Source: JANWXD01 sp037446115 (GTDB lineage Bacteria; Acidobacteriota; Terriglobia; Bryobacterales; Bryobacteraceae). Taken from it: a DNA stretch of 64,000 nucleotides. Under the pieces are notes generated by a model. That model was not told the origin of the DNA and searched no databases. It saw nothing but the letters and a program-made list of their open reading frames with translations. A program made the position numbers and the translations under genes. The DNA lies in assembly GCA_037446115.1 (NCBI GenBank), contig JBBIJF010000020.1, positions 1 through 64,000 on the forward strand, read 5' to 3'. Shown here piece after piece: positions 55,394-64,000 of this stretch; position 1 is the first letter of the stretch; every line of letters starts with the position of its first letter.

Positions 55394-55459
55394 ATGAAGA
55401 ACGCAACCAAAAAGAAAGCTGCTCCGAAGAAGAAGGCCGCTCCGAAGAAGAAGAAGTAG
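55394..55459 (+). CDS. 21-residue Lys/Ala/Pro-rich basic peptide
   Basis: The peptide reads MKNATKKKAAP, then KKKAAP, then KKKK: 11 lysines in 21 residues, built from the repeat KKKAAP. This resembles the tail of histone H1-like proteins (AlgP, Hc1) without any folded part. A GGGAG ribosome site lies 8 bases before the ATG. The gene sits between a near-ideal promoter (55303-55331) and a near-ideal intrinsic terminator (55501-55526), so it forms a complete monocistronic unit. Expression looks strong. The likely role is binding of nucleic acid or another polyanion, but that is inference from charge. The short length means the unit could instead work mainly as an RNA. Confidence 0.7.
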   Translation: MKNATKKKAAPKKKAAPKKKK

Positions 55460-55500
55460 CGGCCCGGTCCCCACGGGGGACGGCAGCCAGGATCACTCAA

Positions 55501-55526
55501 GGCCCCGAGTCTTCGGGGCCTTTTTT
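55501..55526 (+). terminator. Rho-independent terminator
   Basis: An 8-bp perfect stem GGCCCCGA/TCGGGGCC around the loop GTCT (55501-55520) is followed directly by six T (55521-55526). The T-run overlaps the stop codon of the convergent methyltransferase gene. Confidence 0.93.
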
Positions 55527-56496
55527 ATTGCCTCCCATCTTTGGCCAGCAGCAACGTGCGGAAACTCTCGCCCATACCGTAGAGCAGGGTCTTGAGCTGC
55601 AACCGCCGGCGCAGCCTTCCGGCGGGCGTGGAATCCGACAGCACAGAAGCGAACTCGTCGGGGCGTCCCGCATCCAGCAGCGTCTGCGCCAGCGACTGGA
55701 ACGTGACGCGCCGGAAACCGCAGGCCCGGGCGCGGTCCTCGAGCGCGGTGAAGCAAACGTGGGCGCTGATGTCCTGTTCCCCCGGGCGGGCCAGCACGTC
55801 GGCGAGGGCCGAGTGGCGCCGGTAGCTCATGAGCGTCCCTTCGGGGAACCGCGTCAGCTCGCGCGCCGTGTAGCCGTAGTCCACCAGGAACAGGAAGCCC
55901 CGCTCCAGCCGCCGGGCGATCTCTTCGATCCAGCGGAGCGCCTCGAGGGGAATCTCCAGGATCCAGCCCTCCTGGCGAAAGAGGCCGTACTGCCCGGCGT
56001 AAGCCGCCGCCTCACCGGCGAGCGGCGGCCCCGCCGTCCACTCGAAGCGCCCGCCGCGGTATTCCACCCGCAGCTCCCGGAAAGACCCGCGGCGCCATAC
56101 AGCCAGATCCACGGGGAGCGCGTCGAAAAACTCGTTGGCGAACACGACGCCGCAAAAGCGTTCGGGCCACGAGCCTCCGAACTCCACGGCAACGTAGCGA
56201 AAATCCAAGAATGCGGGCGCCATCTCACCTCGGCCGGGACCGAGCTCCACGACACAGAAATCCTCGGGGCAACCCATGTCCCGCCAGAGCGCACGCACAC
56301 GGGCGGCGATCAGCATGCCGAAGACGGGCTGGAGCTGCGCAGCGGTGAAGTAGTCTCCGCGCCGCCCGAAGGGATCCCGCTGCTGCCGGTAATAGCCGTG
56401 CTCGGGGTGGTAGAGGGCGACTTCCATGAAACGCCGGAAGGGAATCGGACCGCAGGCGGCGATCTCGCGGGCGAGAATGCTTCCGGCCGGAGTCAT
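55525..56496 (-). CDS. MidA/NDUFAF7-like class I SAM-dependent methyltransferase
   Basis: A 323-residue methyltransferase. The family N-terminus PIPFRRFMEVALYHPEHGYY is intact, followed by RRGDYFTAAQLQPVFG, the SAM motif VVELGPGRGEMA and FANEFFDALPVDLAV. FLVDYGYTARELTRFPEGTL completes the COG1565 pattern. Mitochondrial relatives methylate an arginine of complex I; the bacterial target is not established. The start at 56496 overlaps the upstream stop as ATGA. The frame continues upstream only as an out-of-phase shadow of the CoA-binding gene. Confidence 0.88.
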   Translation of the reverse strand: MTPAGSILAREIAACGPIPFRRFMEVALYHPEHGYYRQQRDPFGRRGDYFTAAQLQPVFGMLIAARVRALWRDMGCPEDFCVVELGPGRGEMAPAFLDFRYVAVEFGGSWPERFCGVVFANEFFDALPVDLAVWRRGSFRELRVEYRGGRFEWTAGPPLAGEAAAYAGQYGLFRQEGWILEIPLEALRWIEEIARRLERGFLFLVDYGYTARELTRFPEGTLMSYRRHSALADVLARPGEQDISAHVCFTALEDRARACGFRRVTFQSLAQTLLDAGRPDEFASVLSDSTPAGRLRRRLQLKTLLYGMGESFRTLLLAKDGRQ

Positions 56497-57031
56497 CTCC
56501 GGCGGCGGGGACGCGCCGAGATCACGCCGGTGTTCAACCCGATCGTGCTCAGCCCGCCGAAAAAGCGTGCGTGCTCGATCTTGATGCAACGGTCCATCAC
56601 CACCTCGAGCCCCGCCGCCCGGGCCCGAGCCGCGGCCTCCTCGTGGATGATGCCGAGCTGCATCCACACGACCCGGGCGCCGACGCGGATGGCTTCCTCG
56701 ACGATCGCCGGCACGGCGGAAGGCTCGCGGAAGATGTCCACGATCTCCACCGGAGGGGGCACGTCCAGGAGGGTAGGATAACTCCTGCGGCCCAGGACCT
56801 CGGTCTCGCGCGGATTGACCGGAATGACGTCGTAGCCCTCGGCCAGCAGATAGACCGCCGCGAAATGGCTGGGACGGAAGGGATTGGAAGACAGCCCCAC
56901 CATAGCGATCCGGCGGTAGCGCTCGAGGATGCGGAGCCGTTGGGCGTCGGTGGTCGCAAAGGGGCTCCGGTTGACCGGAGAAGCCGCAGAAACGCCGCCG
57001 GCCGGCAGCAGGCACGCATTGGGCGCCAGAG

Positions 57032-57035
<4 letters not shown>
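56493..57035 (-). CDS. CoA-binding domain protein (YccU-like)
   Basis: A 180-residue single-domain protein of the CoA_binding fold. RIAMVGLSSNPFRPSHFAAVY opens the Rossmann-like domain. YDVIPVNPRETEVLGRRSYPTL and VDIFREPSAVPAIVEEAI follow, and VVWMQLGIIHEEAAARARAAG closes it. Such small proteins bind CoA or an acyl-CoA, and their role is not settled. It sits between metY and a methyltransferase with 4-base overlaps on both sides, so all three are co-translated. The start at 57035 is set by the ATGA overlap with metY. Confidence 0.9.
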
Positions 57036-58336
<1,301 letters not shown>

Positions 58337-58379
58337 GGGGTCGTTCCTGATTCCCGATTCTAACAGGGGCAGCGGGCGC

Positions 58380-58385
58380 TACACT
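58380..58385 (+). promoter_or_regulatory. Possible -10 box
   Basis: TACACT ends 10 bases before the ATG at 58396. AAGGAG abuts the ATG with no spacing and would be a poor ribosome site, so a near-leaderless message is possible. Confidence 0.3.
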
Positions 58386-58395
58386 CGAAAAGGAG

Positions 58396-58989
58396 ATGCC
58401 GCTGCCGGAGACGATCCGCGTCAAGCTCAGCTCGGAGGAAGCCGGCGCCGTCTCGATCACCCCGGTCGTCGTCCGCGAGATGCCGGTTCGCGAGCTGGTG
58501 GAGTTGATGCTGGGGGTGACGGGCAAGGACGCGGGCCGCGTGCAGGATCTTCTGCTTCGGGGCGCCCTTGTGAGCGGCGCCACGCGTTTCCGCTGGCAGA
58601 GTTGCGCGGCCACCCGCGAGGACATTGACCGGCTGCTCGAGACGTTTCCCGACCCGGAGCCGGGCCGGCCGTTTGCGCCGGAACGCTGCACCCGCGTCAC
58701 CCTGCGCGGGGCCGGGCTCCGGATCGAGCTGACACGCCAGGCGGGTTCGGCCCGGCGCCTGTTCCGCCGCCGGAGCTTCTGGGATGCCTTAATGGCCCTC
58801 GCCGTAGACACCGGCGTCGAGTACGTGGAGTACTCCTACAAGGAGCGCAGCGACTGCTATCGGTTGCGCGTGGACTTTCGGACCGGCGCGCGGCTGAGAG
58901 AACAGGCAGGTCTGGTGCGGTACTCATCTCTGGAAAAGCGAATCCGCGACGGCCTGATCGAGACGGTGGAGCTCTTTGTAGAGCGCTGA
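58396..58989 (+). CDS. Uncharacterised protein, 197 residues
   Basis: A soluble alpha/beta protein without signal peptide or membrane helix. Features are PETIRVKLSSEEAGAVSITP at the start, a helical REMPVRELVELMLGVTGKDAG region, the basic RRLFRRRSFWDALMALA stretch, and EYVEYSYKERSDCYRLRVDF near the end. I do not recognise a named family. It lies divergent from metY and 46 bases before the DUF302 gene on the same strand, perhaps with it in one unit. Confidence 0.65.
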   Translation: MPLPETIRVKLSSEEAGAVSITPVVVREMPVRELVELMLGVTGKDAGRVQDLLLRGALVSGATRFRWQSCAATREDIDRLLETFPDPEPGRPFAPERCTRVTLRGAGLRIELTRQAGSARRLFRRRSFWDALMALAVDTGVEYVEYSYKERSDCYRLRVDFRTGARLREQAGLVRYSSLEKRIRDGLIETVELFVER

Positions 58990-59035
58990 ACGCCTTCGAA
59001 GGGCTTCTGTTATGATCGAGGCGGAGGCGAAGCGC

Positions 59036-59578
59036 ATGCTGCATGTCCGTTGCTCGCTGAAGCTGGAAGCCGTTGAGGCGGCTCTGCGTCTGGCCGCCCA
59101 ACGGCACGGCGCACACATTGTCTCCGTCATCCATCTCGGACAGTTGTTTCGCGACCGGCAGCGCACGCCGTCCCGGGACGCGGTAGTGTTCAGCGTGTGC
59201 CAGCCGGATCTCAGTCTGGCGCTGCTGGCTGACGACATGCGGTTCGCTGCCTATCTGCCCTGCCGCCTGGCGGCATACGAAGACGGGGACGCCGTCGTGC
59301 TGGAGGCGATCTCTCCGACTGAGGTTTGCCGGCTGCTGAACCGTCCCGACCTGGAGCGGGCGGCGCTGTTGCTCGAGACGGCGCTGGTGAACATGATGCA
59401 GGAAGCGGGTCTGACGGCAGCGCCGGCGCGTGCACCGGCGCCGGCCGAGCGAGGCGGCGTCGGCGCCACCGAAGAGCAGGTGGCGGCGCGGCGCGTGGTG
59501 CCCCAGCGGATTGACGCGCACGGCACCAAAGTCGAGGAGATCGCCGGCACAGGTCAGCACGACTCCCCGGGCGGCTGA
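59036..59578 (+). CDS. DUF302-domain protein
   Basis: A 180-residue protein whose first 120 residues fit the DUF302 (TT1751-like) fold: LEAVEAALRLAAQRHGAHI, VVFSVCQPDLSLALLADD, the diagnostic AAYLPCRLAAYEDGDAVVLEA and LLETALVNMMQEA. The last 60 residues are Ala/Pro/Gly-rich and look disordered. The fold resembles cell-wall or metal-linked proteins but has no assigned reaction. The ATG at 59036 has GGAGG 8 bases upstream; an ATG at 59012 overlaps a TATGAT sequence (59011-59016) that may be a -10 box. Confidence 0.75.
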   Translation: MLHVRCSLKLEAVEAALRLAAQRHGAHIVSVIHLGQLFRDRQRTPSRDAVVFSVCQPDLSLALLADDMRFAAYLPCRLAAYEDGDAVVLEAISPTEVCRLLNRPDLERAALLLETALVNMMQEAGLTAAPARAPAPAERGGVGATEEQVAARRVVPQRIDAHGTKVEEIAGTGQHDSPGG

Positions 59579-59682
59579 GGGAATGATACCCTGGCCGCTC
59601 CGGTGCGTTTGGGAGCCGGCGAGGACCGGCGCGCGAAAAACTGCCGTCCGGTGGCGCCGCCTGTTACCGGCAAGCGCCGCGC

Positions 59683-60969
59683 TCAGCGGAACTTGACGAC
59701 GATCGGCGTACCCTCAAAACCGAACTGCTCCCGCAGGCGGTTGGTCAGAAAGCGTTCTGTGGAGAAGTGGACAGGCTTTTTGTCGTCGGTGAACAGCACG
59801 AAGGTGGGCGGACGCACCGAAGGCTGAGTGCCGTAGCGGATCTTGAGGTCCGCTCCCAGCTCGAGCGTCTGGAGGAACCGGTTCAGCTCCCCGGTACCGA
59901 CCCGTTTCGAAGCGGCCTCCCAGACGCGGCGGATCAGCGGAAACAGCTGGCGCACGCCTGCTCCCGTCTTCGCGGACAGGAACGCTATGGGTGCATACTC
60001 CAGGAACTTGAGCTGGTCGCGCACATGCTGGACGAACGCCCGTTTGTCTTTGCTCGGGGCGATGTCCCACTTGTTGACGCAAAGAATCAGGGCGCGCCCC
60101 TCCTCATGCGCGTATCCTCCGATGGTGGCATCCAGACCCACCACGCCTTCGGTGGCATCCAGGATCAGCAGCACGACGCTCGCCAGACGGATGTGGCGGC
60201 GCGCCATCACGACGCTGAGCTTCTCCGCCATGAGTTTGGTCTTGCCCTTGCGGCGGATTCCGGCCGTGTCCACGAAGGTGTAGGCGGTCCCTTCCACCGT
60301 CACGGTTTCATCCACGGCGTCCCGGGTTGTGCCGGCGATCGGCGTCACGATGGCCCGCTCCTGACCCACGAGTGCGTTCAGCAGCGTGGACTTGCCCACG
60401 TTGGGCCGCCCGATAATGGCCACACGGATCGGTTCCGAGCGCTCGTGTTCTTCCTGATTGACCGGAAAGTCGCGCGTCGTGTGCTCGAGCAGTTCATCCA
60501 GTCCGGTGCGGTGTTCGGCTGAGACGGGAAACACGTCGGGGATGCCGAGCTCGTAGAACTCGTGGGCGAGCGGCTCGCGAGAGGGGCTGTCAATCTTGTT
60601 GACCACCAGCGCTACGGGTTTGCCCAGGCGGCGCAGCAGCTGGGCCAGTTCCCGGTCGGCGGCGGTGATTTCGCTGCGTCCGTCCACGACGAAGAGGATG
60701 GCGGAGGCCTCCTCGAGGGCCACGCGGGCCTGTTTAAAAATTTCCGAAGCGATGATTTCCGGGGAATGCGGCATCAGGCCGCCGGTGTCCACGACGCGAA
60801 ACCTGCGGCCGAGGTAGCGGGCTTCTGCCTCGATGCGGTCGCGCGTCATGCCGGGCTCGTCGCCGACGATGGCGCGCCGCCGCCCCAGGATCGCGTTGAA
60901 GAGAGTGGACTTACCGACGTTCGGCCTGCCCACAATGACCAGCACGGGCAGGCACGGAGCCTCGACCAT
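59683..60969 (-). CDS. der: Ribosome-assembly GTPase Der (EngA)
   Basis: A 428-residue protein with two tandem GTPase domains and a C-terminal KH-like domain. Each GTPase has the P-loop GRPNVGKST, a G2/G3 pair (EPGMTRD/DTGG and AGTTRDAVDE/DTAG) and NKxD (NKID, NKWD). KFLEYAPIAFLSAKTGAGV is the second G5 region. Der acts in 50S subunit maturation and is normally essential. Its start codon overlaps an in-frame ATG of the divergent gene in a shared CATG (60967-60970). Confidence 0.97.
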   Translation of the reverse strand: MVEAPCLPVLVIVGRPNVGKSTLFNAILGRRRAIVGDEPGMTRDRIEAEARYLGRRFRVVDTGGLMPHSPEIIASEIFKQARVALEEASAILFVVDGRSEITAADRELAQLLRRLGKPVALVVNKIDSPSREPLAHEFYELGIPDVFPVSAEHRTGLDELLEHTTRDFPVNQEEHERSEPIRVAIIGRPNVGKSTLLNALVGQERAIVTPIAGTTRDAVDETVTVEGTAYTFVDTAGIRRKGKTKLMAEKLSVVMARRHIRLASVVLLILDATEGVVGLDATIGGYAHEEGRALILCVNKWDIAPSKDKRAFVQHVRDQLKFLEYAPIAFLSAKTGAGVRQLFPLIRRVWEAASKRVGTGELNRFLQTLELGADLKIRYGTQPSVRPPTFVLFTDDKKPVHFSTERFLTNRLREQFGFEGTPIVVKFR

Positions 60970-60997
60970 GCGCCTTCATGATAGCATCAGGGTCGCC

Positions 60998-61453
60998 GTG
61001 AGCCTTTATCCGATCTTCTTGAATCTGCGAGGCCGTCCGGTGCTGGTTGTGGGCGGCGGGCGGGTGGGACTCCGCAAGATCCGCGGGCTGCTGGAGGCGG
61101 GTGCGCGCGTGACCGTGGTAGACCCCGGCGGAGAGCCCGCGCTGGGGGCGCTGCCGCTCGTCTGGCGCCGTCGCAAGTTTCGCCGCTCCGACGTGCGGGG
61201 AATGACGCTCGTGTTTGCCGCAACCAGCGATCGCGCCGTCAATCACGCCGTGGCCGAGCAGGCCCGCCGGCTGGGGATCCCCGTCAACGTCGCCGACAAC
61301 CCCGCCGAGTGTGATTTTCTGGTCCCGGCCCGGGTGCGCAAAGCCAATTTGCAGATCGCCGTCTCCACGGGTGGGCAAAGCCCGCGACTTGCCAAGGCGT
61401 TGCGACAACGACTTGAACGCCTTCTGGCGGCCGGGGGTGAGCGGCGCGCCTGA
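60998..61453 (+). CDS. Precorrin-2 dehydrogenase, short form (siroheme synthesis)
   Basis: A 151-residue NAD-dependent dehydrogenase of the CysG-N/Met8 family that oxidises precorrin-2 to sirohydrochlorin. It begins with SLYPIFLNLRGRPVLVVGGG, the usual N-terminus with the NAD fold. TLVFAATSDRAVNHAVAEQA and VNVADNPAECDFLVPARV follow, then STGGQSPRLAKALRQRLE. The protein ends soon after, without the C-terminal dimerisation tail of about 50 residues found in many homologues. The GTG at 60998 fits the family start; an ATG at 60968 would add ten residues and overlap der. Siroheme is needed for sulfite or nitrite reductases. Confidence 0.85.
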   Translation: MSLYPIFLNLRGRPVLVVGGGRVGLRKIRGLLEAGARVTVVDPGGEPALGALPLVWRRRKFRRSDVRGMTLVFAATSDRAVNHAVAEQARRLGIPVNVADNPAECDFLVPARVRKANLQIAVSTGGQSPRLAKALRQRLERLLAAGGERRA

Positions 61454-61471
61454 GTGCCGCGGCGGTCGTTC

Positions 61472-61487
61472 TCGCGGCTAGCCGCGA
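61472..61487. terminator. Perfect 16-base palindrome between convergent genes
   Basis: TCGCGGCTAGCCGCGA reads the same on both strands and straddles the stop of the YHS gene (61478-61480), 18 bases past the dehydrogenase stop. It lacks a T-run, so termination is only a possibility. Confidence 0.3.
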
Positions 61488-61747
61488 TACTTGTCCCGGC
61501 ACTCGGGCGAACAAAAGTGCAGCACCTCGCCGCGTACCGTTTTCTTCACGCTGGCTGCCGCCGCAACGTAGGTGCCGCAGACAGGATCTCGCTTCAGTTC
61601 GCCGCCGGCCCGGGGTCCTCCGCGCGCAGGATGGTCTTTCAAACCCGCCAGCTGCCCGAAGCTCCTGGCGATCGCCCCGATCACGTACCGGATGAGCGTG
61701 ATCAACAGGACGGCAACGAGCAGGTAAACGACGGTTCGGATGAACAT
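61478..61747 (-). CDS. Small membrane protein with YHS-type metal-binding domain
   Basis: 89 residues: an N-terminal membrane helix (TVVYLLVAVLLITLIRYVIG), a flexible Gly/Arg linker, and a YHS/TRASH-like zinc or copper-binding domain with DPVCGTYV and HFCSPECRDKY. This arrangement matches small PP0621-type proteins in many proteobacteria and acidobacteria. The role may be metal sensing or trafficking at the membrane; no partner gene is adjacent. Confidence 0.85.
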   Translation of the reverse strand: MFIRTVVYLLVAVLLITLIRYVIGAIARSFGQLAGLKDHPARGGPRAGGELKRDPVCGTYVAAAASVKKTVRGEVLHFCSPECRDKYRG

Positions 61748-61805
61748 CGCCGGGGCGTCCTCCTCCGGCGCCCACGCTCGCAGGGCGGGCCCGCGCGCGT
61801 TGGAG

Positions 61806-62978
61806 CTATTTTTTCCTCGTCTTCTTCTTTTGCGCTTCCGGGTTCACGTATTGCGTCTGGACGGCTTGCTCGATGGTCGCCAGCATGCCCCGGGCCGATT
61901 CGGCGAAGGGGCCGTTCGGATCCAGCTGGAGATACTTCTCGAGAGCCTCCTTGGTGCCCGGCGGCGGCACGACGCGTCCGTCCGGCGCAAGCGTGGCTTT
62001 CCCGAACAGATAGACCGCGTACTGATAGTAGGCGTTGGCGTAGTTGGGATCGACTTCGATCGCCTTCTTGAAGGCCTCTCCGGCGGGCTCCAGTTGTCCG
62101 ATATTCACCAGCACGGCGCCCAGGTTGTAGTAGAACTGGCCGGCGCGCGAGGGGTCCAGTTGCGCCGCCTTGACCAGTTCCGCCTGGGCCTCGTCAAACT
62201 TACGCGCCTTGGCCAGCGCGAGCGCATAGTTGTTGTGGTAGGAGGCGTCATTGGGGCTCAGTTCCATCGCTTTTTGATAGGCTTCGAAGGCCTTCTGCAT
62301 CACCGCTTCCATTTCGGCGCCGGTTTTTGTACCGGCCAGCCCCACATAGGCTTCGGCGAGATTGCCCCAGACGACGTGCTGCTTGGGATCGATTTCCGCC
62401 GCTTTGACGAACGAATCCACAGCCTGCTGCCACTGTTTGGCCTGGAGTGCCGCCATGCCCGCGTTGAAGGCGTCATTGAGCGCCTTGTTGCGCGCCAGTT
62501 GAGCCTGGCGCTCTTTCATGGCGCGCTCCAGAGCCGCTTTCTGCTCGGGGCTGAGCTCCCGCGCCTGCTCCTGGGTCAGCGTGCCGGCTTCCGCGGCGCG
62601 CGCCAGGGCCTGCTGGCGCTCCTTGAGTTCCTTCAGATTGAAGTTGATGGTCACCGGTTCGCCCAGGCGGGTGCGAACGTTGTCCACGGCGTCCACGTCC
62701 CGTCCGTTCACCTCCAGCACCACCCGGTAGACGCCGAGGGGCAGACCCGCGTGGATGTACTCGCCTTTCTTGTTTGACTTGGTCTTGTAATTGCCCCGGA
62801 TATCTTTGCGTTCGATCTTGATGATCGCGTTTTGCAGCGGCGCCCCGTCTTCACCGATGACTTTGCCCTCGAGCTGGGAAACCTGGGCTCGGGCATTCCC
62901 GGAATAGAGCGTGGTGAACAGCGCAACGGCGGGCAGCGCCGCTGACAGAAAGCTCCGTGTTGCTCGTGTTCTGACCAT
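61806..62978 (-). CDS. Exported protein with carboxypeptidase-regulatory-like and TPR domains
   Basis: A 390-residue protein: a signal peptide (FLSAALPAVALFTTLYSGNARA), a CarboxypepD_reg-like beta-sandwich (about 33-110, LEGKVIGEDGAPLQNAIIKI, GEYIHAGLPLGVYRVVLE), a charged Gln/Ala-rich helical linker (LKERQQALARAAEAGTLTQE), then at least four TPR units (ALQAKQWQQAVDSFVKAAEI, AFEAYQKAMELSPND, LVKAAQLDPSRAGQFYYNLG, AFKKAIEVDPNYANAYYQYA), ending in KKKTRKK. It is likely a periplasmic scaffold. The basic tail is unusual and could contact the envelope or nucleic acid. The next gene upstream is argS. Confidence 0.85.
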   Translation of the reverse strand: MVRTRATRSFLSAALPAVALFTTLYSGNARAQVSQLEGKVIGEDGAPLQNAIIKIERKDIRGNYKTKSNKKGEYIHAGLPLGVYRVVLEVNGRDVDAVDNVRTRLGEPVTINFNLKELKERQQALARAAEAGTLTQEQARELSPEQKAALERAMKERQAQLARNKALNDAFNAGMAALQAKQWQQAVDSFVKAAEIDPKQHVVWGNLAEAYVGLAGTKTGAEMEAVMQKAFEAYQKAMELSPNDASYHNNYALALAKARKFDEAQAELVKAAQLDPSRAGQFYYNLGAVLVNIGQLEPAGEAFKKAIEVDPNYANAYYQYAVYLFGKATLAPDGRVVPPPGTKEALEKYLQLDPNGPFAESARGMLATIEQAVQTQYVNPEAQKKKTRKK

Positions 62979-63052
62979 ATTCGAGATCTCCGGCTCCGTT
63001 TTCGGGGATTTCTCCCCCCAGCATACTACAAACCCGGATCCACCTCTGCGCG

Positions 63053-64000
63053 CTACATGTACTCCGGCACGGGGATGCCCAGGATGTCCAGCGTGCGCGC
63101 CAGCTGGGAGCGGAAGTACTCGGTGAGCCAGAGCAGAAAGGTGCGGCGCTCGCGGTCGGGTTCGTGTAGCACCGGATAGGTGTGGTAGAAGTTGTTGAAC
63201 GCCTGCGCGAGCTGGAAGGCGTACTTGGCCACGTGCGCCGGCTCGCCGGACTCCACAGCCCGCTCGAGAGCGCTGTCCGCTTTGGAGATGGTCAGCACCA
63301 GCTGCCAGAAGTCTTCTTCGGCCAGCTGGCGGGCCATCGAGGCTTCATCCAGAACGGCGGCGAAATCCGGGAGCCGCTCGCCCCGGCTCTCCAGCTTCCG
63401 GAGGATGTTGCGTGCGCGCACGGCGGCGTACTGCACGTACGGCCCGGTCTCGCCTTCGAAACTGAGGGCTTCCTGGAGATCGAAGGCGATCACGGAAGTA
63501 CGCGTGTACTTCAGCATGAAATAGCGCAACGCTCCGACAGCGATCTGTTCGGCCACGCGCGCCCGCTCTTCGGCCGGCGCTTCGGGGTGCCGCTCATCCA
63601 CCTCGCACCGCGCCCGCTCGATGAGTTTGTCAATCAGATCATCGGCTTTGACCCCGAGGCCCTTCCGGCCGGAGACTTCCACATACGCCCGCTTGCGGTC
63701 CTCTTCCGACAGCGGGATCCCCAACTCGGCGCAGGTGCGCGGCGAGAGCGCCACGATTTCATAGGCGAAGTGCACAGACCGCCGGGCCTGCTCCTCGAAT
63801 CCCAGGGCGCGCAAGCCAGCCGCCACCACCTCCTGCAGATACGACTGGCGCGAGTCAATGACGTTATAGACCCACTCGCCGCCGCCGAAGGAGGGTGCCG
63901 GCTCCTCTGAGGGCCGGTCGCTGGTGACCCACAGTTTGCGGCCGTCCGGATAGGTCAGCAGCGGGCGGTAGTAAAAATCCTTTCCGAGAAGCCCGAACTT
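63053..64000 (-). CDS. argS: Arginyl-tRNA synthetase, C-terminal part (gene cut by window edge)
   Basis: The frame is open to the right edge of the window; 315 residues of the C-terminal side are present. FGGGEWVYNVIDSRQSYLQEV belongs to the catalytic domain in parts, and VSGRKGLGVKADDLIDKL occupies the place of the KMSK loop, with the motif degenerate as in many ArgRS (the Lys of KMS absent but RKG kept). The DALR anticodon-binding domain follows (YVQYAAVRARNILRKLE, FNNFYHTYPVL, RTLDILGIPVPEYM). It charges tRNA-Arg and is essential. The HIGH motif lies outside the window. Confidence 0.95.
   Translation of the reverse strand, partial: KFGLLGKDFYYRPLLTYPDGRKLWVTSDRPSEEPAPSFGGGEWVYNVIDSRQSYLQEVVAAGLRALGFEEQARRSVHFAYEIVALSPRTCAELGIPLSEEDRKRAYVEVSGRKGLGVKADDLIDKLIERARCEVDERHPEAPAEERARVAEQIAVGALRYFMLKYTRTSVIAFDLQEALSFEGETGPYVQYAAVRARNILRKLESRGERLPDFAAVLDEASMARQLAEEDFWQLVLTISKADSALERAVESGEPAHVAKYAFQLAQAFNNFYHTYPVLHEPDRERRTFLLWLTEYFRSQLARTLDILGIPVPEYM

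Noticed and set aside
59579..59682. GCCGG/CCGGC hairpin between the DUF302 gene and der as an intrinsic terminator
   Set aside because: The stem is followed by an A-run, not a T-run, on the plus strand, and on the minus strand the T-run precedes the stem.

Overview
The window is about 64 kb of GC-rich bacterial DNA. Genes are densely packed and many neighbours overlap by 4 bases (ATGA). Gene content (paired sulfatases, a secreted RraA-like protein, a CysO/MoeZ/Mec+ cysteine pathway, a ligase-ACP-acyltransferase fusion, many lipoprotein or signal-peptide enzymes, putative leaderless starts) points to a Gram-negative soil or sediment heterotroph. An Acidobacteriota member near Bryobacter/Solibacter is my best guess. 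That is inference from family content; there is no rRNA in the window to confirm it. No rRNA, tRNA, CRISPR array, prophage or complete insertion sequence was seen.

Layout. 1-3.9 kb: two convergent sulfatases (the first cut by the window edge), then aguB-aguA for agmatine to putrescine. 3.9-8.3 kb: a secreted M14 peptidase, a 2-hydroxyacid dehydrogenase and an HpcH/HpaI aldolase. 8.3-15.2 kb: a minus-strand cell-surface sugar operon (membrane glycosyltransferase, SDR, GT2, sugar C-methyltransferase, rfbF, rfbG) that should make a CDP-linked 6-deoxy, probably C-methylated, sugar. 15.4-18.3 kb: cysM, a Mec+ JAMM peptidase and a CysO-MoeZ fusion, a sulfur-carrier cysteine route. 18.3-24.5 kb: FAD oxidoreductase, queG, TPR protein, TIG-like secreted protein, NarL-type regulator, MFS transporter. 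24.6-29.0 kb: a three-domain lipid enzyme, a knot of inverted repeats, a dienelactone hydrolase and an enoyl-CoA hydratase. 29.2-32.6 kb: a frameshifted outer-membrane barrel gene, an NCS1-type permease and an Nramp-like transporter. 32.7-39.8 kb: gltBD with a divergent LysR regulator. 39.8-45.1 kb: aldose epimerase, RraA-like protein, sodium:solute symporter, xylulokinase. 45.1-50.2 kb: an aminotransferase followed by two glycosyltransferases and a flippase. 50.2-55.2 kb: methylmalonyl-CoA mutase large subunit, small proteins, a GT4, a sigma-54 activator and RlpA. 55.3-55.5 kb: a compact unit with a strong promoter, a 21-residue Lys/Ala/Pro peptide and a perfect intrinsic terminator. 55.5-64 kb: MidA-like methyltransferase, CoA-binding protein, metY, two uncharacterised genes (one DUF302), der, a precorrin-2 dehydrogenase, a YHS protein, a TPR protein and the 3' part of argS.

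The most notable items are the CysO-MoeZ fusion beside its presumed peptidase and acceptor enzyme; the tiny basic peptide unit at 55.3 kb; and a 31-bp exact repeat, present at 399-429 and inverted at 27261-27291, that sits against stop codons between convergent genes. A one-base frameshift at about 29380 splits an otherwise intact barrel gene. Several starts are assigned here from promoter or ribosome-site evidence rather than by taking the longest frame (cysM, gltB, precorrin-2 dehydrogenase, DUF302 gene).
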